Shown here piece after piece: positions 35,103 through 45,915 of a stretch of 64,000 nt of DNA. Position 1 is the first letter of the stretch. Each line of letters begins with the position of its first letter. The notes under the pieces are model-generated. The model made no database searches. It had not been told where the DNA came from and was given only the letters and a program-made list of their open reading frames with translations. The position numbers and the translations under genes were made by a program. Source of the stretch: Leucaena leucocephala (lineage: Eukaryota; Streptophyta; Magnoliopsida; Fabales; Fabaceae); the NCBI GenBank assembly GCA_037074615.1, contig CM073535.1:11199001-11263000 (forward strand). The letters are read 5' to 3'.

Positions 35103-35451
35103 AATGCGCACTGTAGTCACAACAATAAAAGCACAAGGTCACGACTAGAATATAGAATCTCAGCAGTTATCTGATTTTTATTTACCCATTTTGCACACTA
35201 AAGTTCATACTCCCCCACACTTAAATTCTATATTGTCCTCCATATGAAGAAGTAATGAAACACTTGCAAGGCTGAAGTGATAAAGACAAAGCAAATCCAG
35301 AATCCAAGATGAACTTATTAATTTTTACTAACCCCTACTGACTTGGTCTCCTCCTCCACACTTAATCAACAATATCAGCTCCAGTATATAATAAAACATT
35401 GTAAAATAGACCATTGTAAGCAGGGAAACAAGGAAGGAGACAACATGAGCA
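35103..35451 (-). other. Y 3' untranslated region, proximal part
   Basis: Lies between C and the pol stop. It contains the fourth paired GTCGCGAC unit (35108-35145). It matches X 5794-6121 and is non-coding. Confidence 0.7.
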
Positions 35452-36140
35452 TCATAGAGGCTTGAAGTTCTCCTTGTACAGCTTCAATAGATGGCCATTG
35501 ACCTGAAATGCTGTACCATCTGCCTCGTCCATTAATTGAATTGTTCTGTAGTTATGCACCGTAGTTACCACATATGGACCATCCCATCTTGTAAGAAATT
35601 TTCTAGGTTTGAAAGCATATCTAGGCTTAAATCTCATAATCTTATCTCCAACCTAAAATTCCTTACACAGAAACTGTTTATCATGAAAAAACTTGGCTCT
35701 TTCCTTATATATCCTAGAATTCTCATAAGCATCTAGCCTTATTTCTTCCAACTCTTGAATCTGTAACATTCTTTCTTCTCCAGCAATGTCAAAATCCATA
35801 TTACAAGCATTGACTACCCAGAATGCTTTGTGCTTAACTTCCACTGGTATCTGTATGGGGACATCTCAAGTGGGGTTTTATGAGCTATTTTGTATGCCCA
35901 CAAAGCTTCATTTAACCTTGTACTTTAATCCTTTATTGAGGGTCTTACTATCCTCTCCAAAATCCTCTTGATAGCTTTGTTGGAACTTTCAGCTTGCCCA
36001 TTCGTTTGTGGATGATAGGTGATGGAAACCTTATGCTTGATCCCAAACTTGGCAAATAACCTTCCTAAAATTTGATTATAGAAATGAGAGCCTTGATCAT
36101 TTACTATAGCACTTGGCACACCAAACCTTGAGAAGATGTG
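35452..36140 (-). pseudogene. Y integrase, C-terminal two thirds
   Basis: The frame enters from S1 at 36140. HIFSRFGVPSAIVNDQGSHF holds the second catalytic Asp (VNDQG), and HPQTNGQAESSNKAIKRILE holds the catalytic Glu (NGQAES). The C-terminal part (35452-35844) has RTYKERAKFFHD-like and DGPYVV stretches and ends KLYKENFKPL. The first catalytic Asp is on the other side of S1 and B, more than 11 kb away. Stops and shifts occur near 35900 and 35650. Integrase would insert the DNA copy. The organisation is normal for Athila-type elements. Confidence 0.88.
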
Positions 36141-37627
36141 TGTCACATCCTTACTTTTAACCTCAATTATACTCCATTAGAAGTTATTGGAACCAATTAC
36201 ATGATCATTTGCTTTGAAAATATCCATTTCCAAAAGATTTGCTTTCGGGTACCGTTCACTGTTACTGTTCATTTGGTAATTCCAGAACATGTACCCTACT
36301 TTGAAAATTCATAATTAATTATAGAAAAATCAAAATAATGTGGTTCCAATTTCTAATGAAAGATATTTCGTAAATATTTGAGGGGAAAATATGAAACTAA
36401 GGTTTTCTGGTCCAAATGAAATCAGTTTATTGGTTAAAAATCACTGTTCATTTGGTAAAAATCGGGAAGTTCCAGTTTCTTTGCTTAACTTCAAAAATTC
36501 ATTTTCCTTTGGTTACTTATCCAAATGAACTATGTTACATATGGAATTAAATCTCTCGACGTCTTCTTTAAGCTCACCAAATTTCATAGAACAATTCGTT
36601 CATTTGATATATGAAATCATTGCGTGAACGTCACTGCCTCTCAGCACTCGTTTTATCTCAATTCCAGATCTTACTTCCAACTTTGGAAAATCATAACAAT
36701 TCGGATACTTATCCAATTAAGGCGTTCTTGGTGTTCATTTAAATCTATGTATATTAAATTTAATCATACCAATTTTCAGTCTAAAACTCGTTGATTTGAA
36801 CATCATAAATATTGTCACATCACCACAGCCTCAAAATAGGGTTACAGAAATATACACCATACACACTAACATATCATCCCATATTGTCATGTAAGTCATA
36901 TAACTTGTTATACAAACTTAATCATCAACAATTACTCTCTTCCCTTGAGAGGATCCAGTACCTAAAACATAGTTATGCATGTGGAAGGAATGAGATTTCA
37001 TGGAAATCCCAATAGCAAGTTACACAAACTATAATATCATGCATGAATAATTGTATGCTTAACATGTTATCATGTGATGGGAGCTACTTCATAATGGTAC
37101 ATAAGCAAAATCTAACATGCATATTGTCATGACATAACTTGCAAGGAGTTGCAATCATTCATACTTCATCATAACATGATGACATAAGCTCAAGCTCAAC
37201 CAAACACCATAATCAACAATCAAGCAAAACAATTAAACAAACATGAGTTATAGTTAGGTATCCTTGCTACCTCTTAGCTATCTTGGTCAAGAACTTCTTG
37301 AAGTGCTTTCCTTCCTTCACAAATGTCAAAACCTAGCCATTACAACATAATATCAAGTTACAACTCAACTTGAAACCAAATCCAAGACTAGGTTTTCACT
37401 AGCTCCCTTTCTTTCTCTAATTTATGTTTCCTACTTCCACCTTTCCAAAATAAATTCTCATGGTTCATTTCCACATAATTTTTCATGTAGAATCCATATA
37501 TGAAATCAGAATTTCCAAAATCAAAACATACCAATTGCTACAGTGCCAAACCGAAATGCATGCTCTTGTTTTCCAAAAATTCTCATTTTGATTCCAATGC
37601 TTCCAATACTTGTTCTCCTACTTTATC
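36141..37627 (-). mobile_element. S1: T3 solo LTR, left part (split by B)
   Basis: S1 spans 36141-47643 and is flanked by ATGTG at 36136-36140 and 47644-47648. Joining those flanks restores the integrase frame KFLKSHIFSRFGVP. Without B it is about 3.2 kb. Compared with S2 it keeps about 730 bp that S2 has lost between two GTTCATTT repeats (36733-36740 and 37463-37470). The plus-strand start is TGTCACATCC. Confidence 0.9.
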
Positions 37628-40247
37628 TATAACATCCTCACTTTTCATACGTCTTAGGGACCAAACAGTAGCATCTGGAACCACTTCCAAGGCTGTTGAA
37701 ATCAAATTACTCAATATGAAATTTTACTCTAGCGAGTACTGTTCACTGCACGAATTCCAGAGAAGTGACCTGACTTCAAAAAATCATAACTAATTCTATA
37801 AAAATCGGAATGGAGTGGTTCAAATTGCTACATGAAGCTAACATAATACTATTTCAGGGAAAAATGACTCGTTGACCACGCCTTGACCAGGTCAATGTCA
37901 GTCAACGTCCGTAATTCACTGTTCATCCAGCATCCTGTCCCTGATTCCAGCATTCTGGTCCCAACTTTGAAAAATCATACCTTTATGTGTAGACATCCAA
38001 ATGATACGTTCTATATATCAAATCGAAGCTTGGCATGTCTACTATTTACTGGTAAAATACCATACATTTATTAAATCATTTACTATTTATAATTACAGTT
38101 CAAATATCACTGCCTCCATCACGAGTTACTGTTCATAGTGATAATTTTCAGCAATTATACATACATGAATCACATATCAATCATGCTAAGTAATTAATAT
38201 CTCTTCATGCATCTTTATCTCCTCCATCTTGAGAAGACCTGCTGTAATTGGATTGATATGGAAGGGTGAGATTTCTGGGGAAATCTCAGTAGCAAACAGC
38301 ACTAAACAATGTATGCATTAATGTGAATACTTGTGCTTGCTTGTGAAAGTGTTAACATTATGTCATGTGCATGCTTCCATGTTACATATGAAATACAATT
38401 AGCCAAAGTAATCATAGGAACAGAGCTTCATACATAGGCACATATTCAACACAATTCAACAAAGCCATAGCACATCAAGCATAACATTCAATGCATACAA
38501 GTTTAGGATTAGTTTACTACCTGACATGTAGCTTTTCCTTCTAGCTCTTAGCCTTTGCCCTAAGGTTCATTCTTTCCATAGGTTAGAGCCTATACATAGC
38601 ATAATAATATCTTCATTATTATTCTATCAGCATAGCTCTATTTAACTCATACATAGCTCAAGGATAATATCCTTAATCTGACATTCCCCTGGCTTTCTCT
38701 CTACCTTTAGCTACCTTTATTAATAGAGATATTTCTCTATTATAACCACTAAGAGAAATCCTATATTTTATTAGAGAAGGGACTAGATAACTTTATTACC
38801 TCATTCCTAAGCTTTGCCCAGTCCCTCAGCTCCTTAGACTGCTCCTGGCTCCACCAGAACTCCTTCCTTCCTTTCCTTTCTTTCTTTCCTTCTCTCTTTC
38901 TCTCTTTCTCTCTTCTTTCTCTTCCTTTTCTTGCTAGATCCGTGGTGTGCCTTGAAATGGGAGGGGAGTGGCCTATTTATAGGTGAGAGGAGGTGGAATG
39001 AATGGCCCAGATTGATTCACAATGAATGGCTCAGATTGCTTGCTTCCTCAAGAAGCTTTGCCTGCATCATCATGATGACATCACCCTCCTTGCTGACTCA
39101 CCACTCATGACATCATCTAGGACACCTCAAGGGACACCTAAGGGGTATATGTGGCGAAATGTGGGGCCCTTGGGACACCTCACCAGCTGAGTCAGCCTTT
39201 CCAGAGAGTTCCAGAGTCTTTTCCCTGAATGGACAACCGAGATCGTGCCACGTGTCCTCTTGCTTTTTCTCCTTTTTCTATAATCATGCCATGTGTCCTT
39301 TGCTTTTCCTCTTTTACTATAATCATGCCATGTGGCACATTGTGGGCCCCATTTATGTCCTCTCATGATTCCAGATCACTTTACCCAGTTCTATCTTGGA
39401 CCGGGTCACTTTACTTTATTGAAAAAGCACTAAAACATTATTTTAATGCCTCTTGGGCCCACTTTACTCTTGGGCTACGTTTTTGGGCCTTTAAATATCA
39501 ACTTGGGTTTCTAACCAAGCCCAAGCACTCTGGTGGCTCGGTTCCCAAGGAGAATCCTTAGTAAATTACCATAATGCCCTTACTACCTCTTTAGTACTTA
39601 TAGGGGCACTATTGTCTTTTCATACCTTACCAGAGTATCTCTTGACCCTAGTCAACTATCCAAATACCCTTTCTTGACTGTCTAACCTTAGTCTAATGAT
39701 CATAACGCCCTTCGTCTGACTCTAACTTAATGACACAACACAGTGGCATACCTTCAGTGGCATTTTCGTAATTCTTCATTTTTCTCGGTCTTTATTAGCC
39801 CTGGCCTATATATTTATCTGAAAATATCATTGGGCCTATAAGGTGCCATTTTGGACCCTCTGTATGATCCCCTATCTTCATGGGCTCAATTCCCGAGAAA
39901 TTCCCCCGGAACCTATTTATCGGGTCTTTTGATCCACTGTAAATTCTGTAGTAAATTCTACAGAACTCCTTTTTGAGCTCTGTCAGTTTCAGAAATTCTT
40001 ATATTAATTATAGGAATTTACTGCCACATTTCATCTGATTCTGAGGTCTAGAGCATACTGTATTAATTTTTCTTTTCTTTAGAAATTAATATAAATCTTT
40101 CATGACCTCTTATCAGAACTTTGTGTTGCATCACACTGATCAACATAATTTTCTCTATTTACTGAGACCTCTGCTCAACAGGGTCTGGTAGCATCCCTTT
40201 TTCAGGCTATATACTGGGCTTCTAAGCCTAAAAATTGGGATATGACA
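37628..40247 (-). repeat. B 3' LTR (2620 bp)
   Basis: Plus strand TATAACATCC to GATATGACA. TATA box at 38974-38982, CT-rich tract at 38860-38931. Confidence 0.95.
38974..38982 (-). promoter_or_regulatory. LTR TATA box (B, 3' LTR)
   Basis: CTATAAATA on the minus strand. The identical box in the 5' LTR at 44642-44650 would drive transcription of B. Confidence 0.78.
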
Positions 40248-40285
40248 TTTCTCCTCCCCTTAAATAAATTTCGTCCTCGAAATTT
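40248..40285 (-). other. B polypurine tract and GAGGACGAAATTT relic
   Basis: The minus strand reads AAATTTCGAGGACGAAATTT (40266-40285), then TATTTAAGGGGAGGAGAAA, then the LTR. The first string is the exact form found at the pol end of many chromovirus-type gypsy elements. Confidence 0.85.
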
Positions 40286-40687
40286 CAGGGCTAAATCTCT
40301 ATTCATCCTTCGATGAAGAGTTCCTTTGAGGAGAATGTCCCTTTCTTCCATACTAAACTTTCTCATATACTCCTATATTCTGGAGTTTTTGTTGACTACT
40401 CATCATGATTCTTAGTGCAGTCACTTATTACTCATCTGAGTATTCAGCGGAATTCTCTAAATATCCGCAAAACTTCATCTCTCATCTCATATCATCATAT
40501 GCTTTTATCATCTTTACTAACTCATCATAATACAGAGAGATGACTTATATCATTATTCTTTCTTTTGTTGCTCTACTGCTAAACAGGAGCACATAATAGC
40601 ATATAGGAGCATATAAGAGCACATACTCTAACATGCATAATGCCCGGCTAGCATGCTGCAGGACTACATACCTGCTCATGAATGCAA

Positions 40688-40798
40688 AGCTCTAACATCG
40701 GAGCTCAAGCATTCCTTCTCTTAATATGCACAGCTCTAACACTCGGAGCTTGCACAACTCTATCACATAGAGCTTGCACTGCTCTAACATTCGGAGCT
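40688..40798 (-). repeat. Four-hairpin array (B)
   Basis: Units at about 40688-40705, 40732-40750, 40756-40774 and 40781-40798 with AGCTC/GAGCT stems. The third has one mismatch in its left arm. Confidence 0.8.
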
Positions 40799-41232
40799 TT
40801 AGCATATTTTACAAATATAACATAACATAGCATAACATAATGCCTGGCATTTCATGCAAGGAGTGAAAGCTCTTAAAGCTCTCATTTGCTCTTTCACACG
40901 TATCTTAACATTCAAACATCTTTTCTCTTTCAAAATCAGAGTCTCTCAATCTGTTTATAGGGCTAGCTATAAAGCCACTTCATGTTATACTTCTTAACAC
41001 ATACTTTTCATATCTTTCATGGCATATCTCATCACGTATCTTTTATGTCATATCACGGCATATCCGGCCAAATCTGGCTATATCATAGTCATCTTTCAAA
41101 TCCATTTCATTTGGACTTGACATAAGGGTTCTAGTCTCTTTCTGTTCACAACCCTTTCAACTTTTCATAACTCTTTCTATAACTCTGTGTACATATGTGC
41201 CAACCTCTTGTGGCATTCATACCTCTTCCATT

Positions 41233-41287
41233 ACTTCCCAGGGGGTCACCCATCATTGGGCTACTCTTGCCTGAGCACGCTTAACTG
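41233..41287 (-). ncRNA. 5S rRNA-derived segment (B)
   Basis: Minus strand CAGTTAAGCGTGCTCAGGCA, AAGAGTAG, GATGGGTGACC, CCTGGGAAGT. It keeps 5S box A, intermediate element and box C in correct spacing. It is present in the youngest element of the window, so the segment has been carried through recent transposition. Confidence 0.88.
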
Positions 41288-41722
41288 AAATGTGTCGATA
41301 TCAATCTGAAGCACGGATGCTCACAGGCTCTAACCCTGGTACTCTACTATCTTAGACCCAGCTTATGTTATCTCTCTTGGGTCTATCTGTTCTTCTTATC
41401 TCTTTACCTGGAGGATTTATCTATCTTTTATTCTTATAGTAAGGATCTCTTTATTTGACCCTTTCTCATATCTTATGAGATTTGCTCATAACTCCTTGGT
41501 ACTCAGGATTAATAACTTTAACTTTGATCACTCAGTTCCTGTACGTGTAAGGAGATTTTGAGTTCAATCCCTGATAGTAATAAGGCTATCTAACATCATG
41601 GGTACTCTCTCTGTTAGGAGCTAACCAACTTGTGAAGCTTCTGTACCTTAACTTTTCCTTGGTATTCGTCCTTCCAAAGACATATGGTACTTATGGCTCA
41701 ATACTTTTCTCTCTCTAGGCCA

Positions 41723-41860
41723 GGTCTACTGCGACCCTCGGGATCTACTGTGATCAACCATAAGCCTCTTCAGGATCTAACTGCGACCCTGGAATTCTAC
41801 TTTCTGGGAGCCATACTAGGATCTAACTGCAATCCTCCAGAATCTACTGCGATTCTGTTG
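41723..41860 (-). repeat. Five ~20-nt clustered repeats (B)
   Basis: Copies of GATCTACTGCGACCCT-like sequence, in the same order and spacing as in A. The first, GGTCTACTGCGACCCTCGG, and the third, GGATCTAACTGCGACCCTGG, are the least decayed. Confidence 0.78.
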
Positions 41861-42898
41861 TACTGTATTCTCATCTTTGGAAGACTTAAACCAAAGGACA
41901 AAGTTACAAGGTTAATCACTTCCACATAGTTGTTAACTCAACAGATAATTCCCCTAAAATTATCACATAAGCCAATATTATCTATCAGGTCTTTACTCAT
42001 TTCCTCTATCACTTAGGAACTTCTCATATAATTCTCATCTTTCATAGCTTTACTATATCCTTTACTGCAGAGAGCTACACAGGCTCTACTATGCACATAT
42101 CTATCATCATCTATTCGTCTCATCAGAGGGACCTTACTCTATCTGAGCTATACTGTCCCATCTCTTGGCTTTATTTCAAAAGCAATCATTTTCTATCGCA
42201 AGAGCAATCTAGCTCTGTTGCAACAATACTAACTTATGTCTTTACTGCTCTTTCTTAGAGCTATACCATCTTTCATAAATGCTTCTCATTTCATTTCATT
42301 TTCATCACTCATATATCTTACCCTTGAAGGGATATATCCTGAGTATCGTAATCATCTATCTGTAGATTCACTATTAATCATCATCTTAATCTTATTGCCT
42401 ATCATTGTCTGATCATATTGTCCAGATCCCAAACATTCATTTAGGAATCGGAAATAACTATTTATCTGACTTAGGTTGCCACATTACCCTCTTACTAGGG
42501 TATAGACTCAACCCTTCATTACCCTTTCTTACATAGGGAACATGAGAGTCACTTTATCTTTCAAAATGTGGCTAGCTTTCTCTTTATAAGTCTTAGTCTA
42601 TTCTAGATTAGACTGTGGTTCCTTTATCTTGGGAACATCAGCGGCCCATCTTGTCTCTAACTTTAGGCCATGTACTACGATTATTCCTAGGCAAGCCTCA
42701 TTCTAACTTTTAATTCTTTTGTTCAGAAAACACTAGCTGAACAAATTCTTTTGTAACGTAGATCTACTCACATAGAGGATCTACTTCTGAACATCATCTA
42801 ACCTTTCATATCTTAATTTATATTATCTGGCTTGATTATACTTTATACCAATCCTCTAGTTGACAAACTTCAACGAGGTTGGTATCTTTATTATAACT

Positions 42899-43094
42899 GT
42901 AACGTCTGGTAGCTTCCCTTGACCTAGGACTGGTCAGCTTCTATCTCTACTCATAAAGGAAACTGCTCCCCATACGTTATCCTGCTTAGTCTAGCCACAT
43001 CGTGCTAAGAAACACGAGACCTCGGCGGTAACGGCTGACTAAGACTAGCCACTTCCTTGAAGATTGCCTCGTACCGCTGTAAGTTATGGGGTAC
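42899..43094 (-). ncRNA. Strongly foldable leader behind the B primer site
   Basis: Same fold as in A. GTAACGTCTGG (42899-42909) pairs with CCATACGTTAT (42970-42980) apart from two mismatches. AGCTTCC pairs with GGAAACT through a G-U wobble on the RNA strand where A has perfect pairing. TGACC/GGTCA around a 7-nt loop is unchanged. CTTAGTCTAGCC pairs with GGCTGACTAAG, enclosing CGTG/CACG. GTACC (43071-43075) pairs with GGTAC (43090-43094). Confidence 0.65.
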
Positions 43095-43281
43095 TATTAT
43101 ATCTGTCTGGGTGTCACTATCTCTTGTTCAAATCATTCTCTAGGTAGTGAACACCATCCCCATATCTCATACTAGGGAGGAAACCTCTGTAGTTCACATC
43201 TCTAACTTGTTTTAAGGGGTTAGTTTATCTACTCCAGAGCATCACTGAGCCAGAACCTTCTGTTCTGTGCCAGAATCTTAT

Positions 43282-43293
43282 GCTCTGATACCA
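43282..43293 (-). other. B primer-binding site
   Basis: TGGTATCAGAGC on the minus strand, a perfect 12-base complement of initiator Met tRNA, two bases from the 5' LTR. Confidence 0.95.
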
Positions 43294-43295
43294 AA

Positions 43296-45915
43296 TATAA
43301 CATCCTCACTTTTCATACATCTTAGGGACCAAACAGTAGCATCTGGAACCACTTCCAAGGCTGTTGAAATCAAATTACTCAATATGAAATTTTACTCTAG
43401 CGAGTACTGTTCACTGCACGAATTCTAGAGAAGTGACGTGACTTCAAAAAATCATAACTAATTCTATAAAAATCGGAATGGAGTGGTTCAAATTGCTACA
43501 TGAAGCTAACATAATACTCTTTCAGGGAAAAATGACTCGTTGACCACGCCTTGACCAGGTCAATGTCAGTCAACGTCCGTAATTCACTGTTCATCCAGCG
43601 TCCTGTCCCTGATTCCAGCATTCTGGTCCCAACTTTGAAAAATCATACCTTTATGTGTAGACATCCAAATGATACGTTCTATATATCAAATCGAAGCTTG
43701 GCATGTCTACTATTTACTGGTAAAATACCATACATTTATTAAATCATTTACTATTTATAATTACAGTTCAAATATCACTGCCTCCATCACGAGTTACTGT
43801 TCATAGTGATAATTTTCAGCAATTATACATACATGAATCACATATCAATCATGCTAAGTAATTAATATCTCTTCATGCATCTTTATCTCCTCCATCTTTA
43901 GAAGACCTGCTGTAATTGGATTGATATGGAAGGGTGAGATTTCTGGGGAAATCTCAGTAGCAAACAGCACTAAACAATGTATGCATTAATGTGAATACTT
44001 GTGCTTGCTTGTGAAAGTGTTAACATTATGTCATGTGCATGCTTCCATGTTACATATGAAATACAATTAGCCAAAGTAATCATAGGAACAGAGCTTCATA
44101 CATAGGCACATATTCAACACAATTCAACAAAGCCATAGCACATCAAGCATAACATTCAATGCATACAAGTTTAGGATTAGTTTACTACCTGACATGTAGC
44201 TTTTCCTTCTAGCTCTTAGCCTTTGCCCTAAGGTTCATTCTTTCCATAGGTTAGAGCCTATACATAGCATAATAATATCTTCATTATTATTCTATCAGCA
44301 TAGCTCTATTTAACTCATACATAGCTCAAGGGTAATATCCTTAATCTGACATTCCCCTGGCTTTCTCTCTACCTTTAGCTACCTTTATTAATAGAGATAT
44401 TTCTCTATTATAACCACTAAGAGAAATCCTATATTTTATTAGAGAAGGGACTAGATAACTTTATTACCTCATTCCTAAGCTTTGCCCAGTCCCTCAGCTC
44501 CTTAGACTGCTCCTGGCTCCACCAGAACTCCTTCCTTCCTTTCCTTTCTTTCTTTCCTTCTCTCTTTCTCTCTTTCTCTCTTCTTTCTCTTCCTTTTCTT
44601 GCTAGATCCGTGGTGTGCCTTGAAATGGGAGGGGAGTGGCCTATTTATAGGTGAGAGGAGGTGGAATGAATGGCCCAGATTGATTCACAATGAATGGCTC
44701 AGATTGCTTGCTTCCTCAAGAAGCTTTGCCTGCATCATCATGATGACATCACCCTCCTTGCTGACTCACCACTCATGACATCATCTAGGACACCTCAAGG
44801 GACACCTAAGGGGTATATGTGGCGAAATGTGGGGCCCTTGGGACACCTCACCAGCTGAGTCAGCCTTTCCAGAGAGTTCCAGAGTCTTTTCCCTGAATGG
44901 ACAACCGAGATCGTGCCACGTGTCCTCTTGCTTTTTCTCCTTTTTCTATAATCATGCCATGTGTCCTTTGCTTTTCCTCTTTTACTATAATCATGCCATG
45001 TGGCACATTGTGGGCCCCATTTATGTCCTCTCATGATTCCAGATCACTTTACCCAGTTCTATCTTGGACCGGGTCACTTTACTTTATTGAAAAAGCACTA
45101 AAACATTATTTTAATGCCTCTTGGGCCCACTTTACTCTTGGGCTACGTTTTTGGGCCTTTAAATATCAACTTGGGTTTCTAACCAAGCCCAAGCACTCTG
45201 GTGGCTCGGTTCCCAAGGAGAATCCTTAGTAAATTACCATAATGCCCTTACTACCTCTTTAGTACTTATAGGGGCACTATTGTCTTTTCATACCTTACCA
45301 GAGTATCTCTTGACCCTAGTCAACTATCCAAATACCCTTTCTTGACTGTCTAACCTTAGTCTAATGATCATAACGCCCTTCGTCTGACTCTAACTTAATG
45401 ACACAACACAGTGGCATACCTTCAGTGGCATTTTCGTAATTCTTCATTTTTCTCGGTCTTTATTAGCCCTGGCCTATATATTTATCTGAAAATATCATTG
45501 GGCCTATAAGGTGCCATTTTGGACCCTCTGTATGATCCCCTATCTTCATGGGCTCAATTCCCGAGAAATTCCCCTGGAACCTATTTATCGGGTCTTTTGA
45601 TCCACTGTAAATTCTGTAGTAAATTCTACAGAACTCCTTTTTGAGCTCTGTCAGTTTCAGAAATTCTTATATTAATTATAGGAATTTACTGCCACATTTC
45701 ATCTGATTCTGAGGTCTAGAGCATACTGTATTAATTTTTCTTTTCTTTAGAAATTAATATAAATCTTTCATGACCTCTTATCAGAACTTTGTGTTGCATC
45801 ACACTGATCAACATAATTTTCTCTATTTACTGAGACCTCTGCTCAACAGGGTCTGGTAGCATCCCTTTTTCAGGCTATATACTGGGCTTCTAAGCCTAAA
45901 AATTGGGATATGACA
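43296..45915 (-). repeat. B 5' LTR (2620 bp)
   Basis: Nearly identical to 37628-40247. Changes were seen near 43317, 43427, 43439, 43520, 43600, 43899, 44332 and 45575. Confidence 0.95.

Larger units (their letters stand above)
37628..45915 (-). mobile_element. B: young complete T1 non-autonomous LTR retrotransposon
   Basis: The element is 8288 bp and is flanked by TTATC at 37623-37627 and 45916-45920. Both LTRs are 2620 bp, and I count only about eight differences between them, so it inserted recently. The primer site is perfect. The internal region (40248-43281) has no element-strand frame over 60 codons and the same module order as A. The host LTR rejoins to match S2 near 53260-53300. It must borrow gag and pol from an autonomous element not seen here. 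Athila X and Y, with unrelated LTRs, are unlikely partners. Confidence 0.95.
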
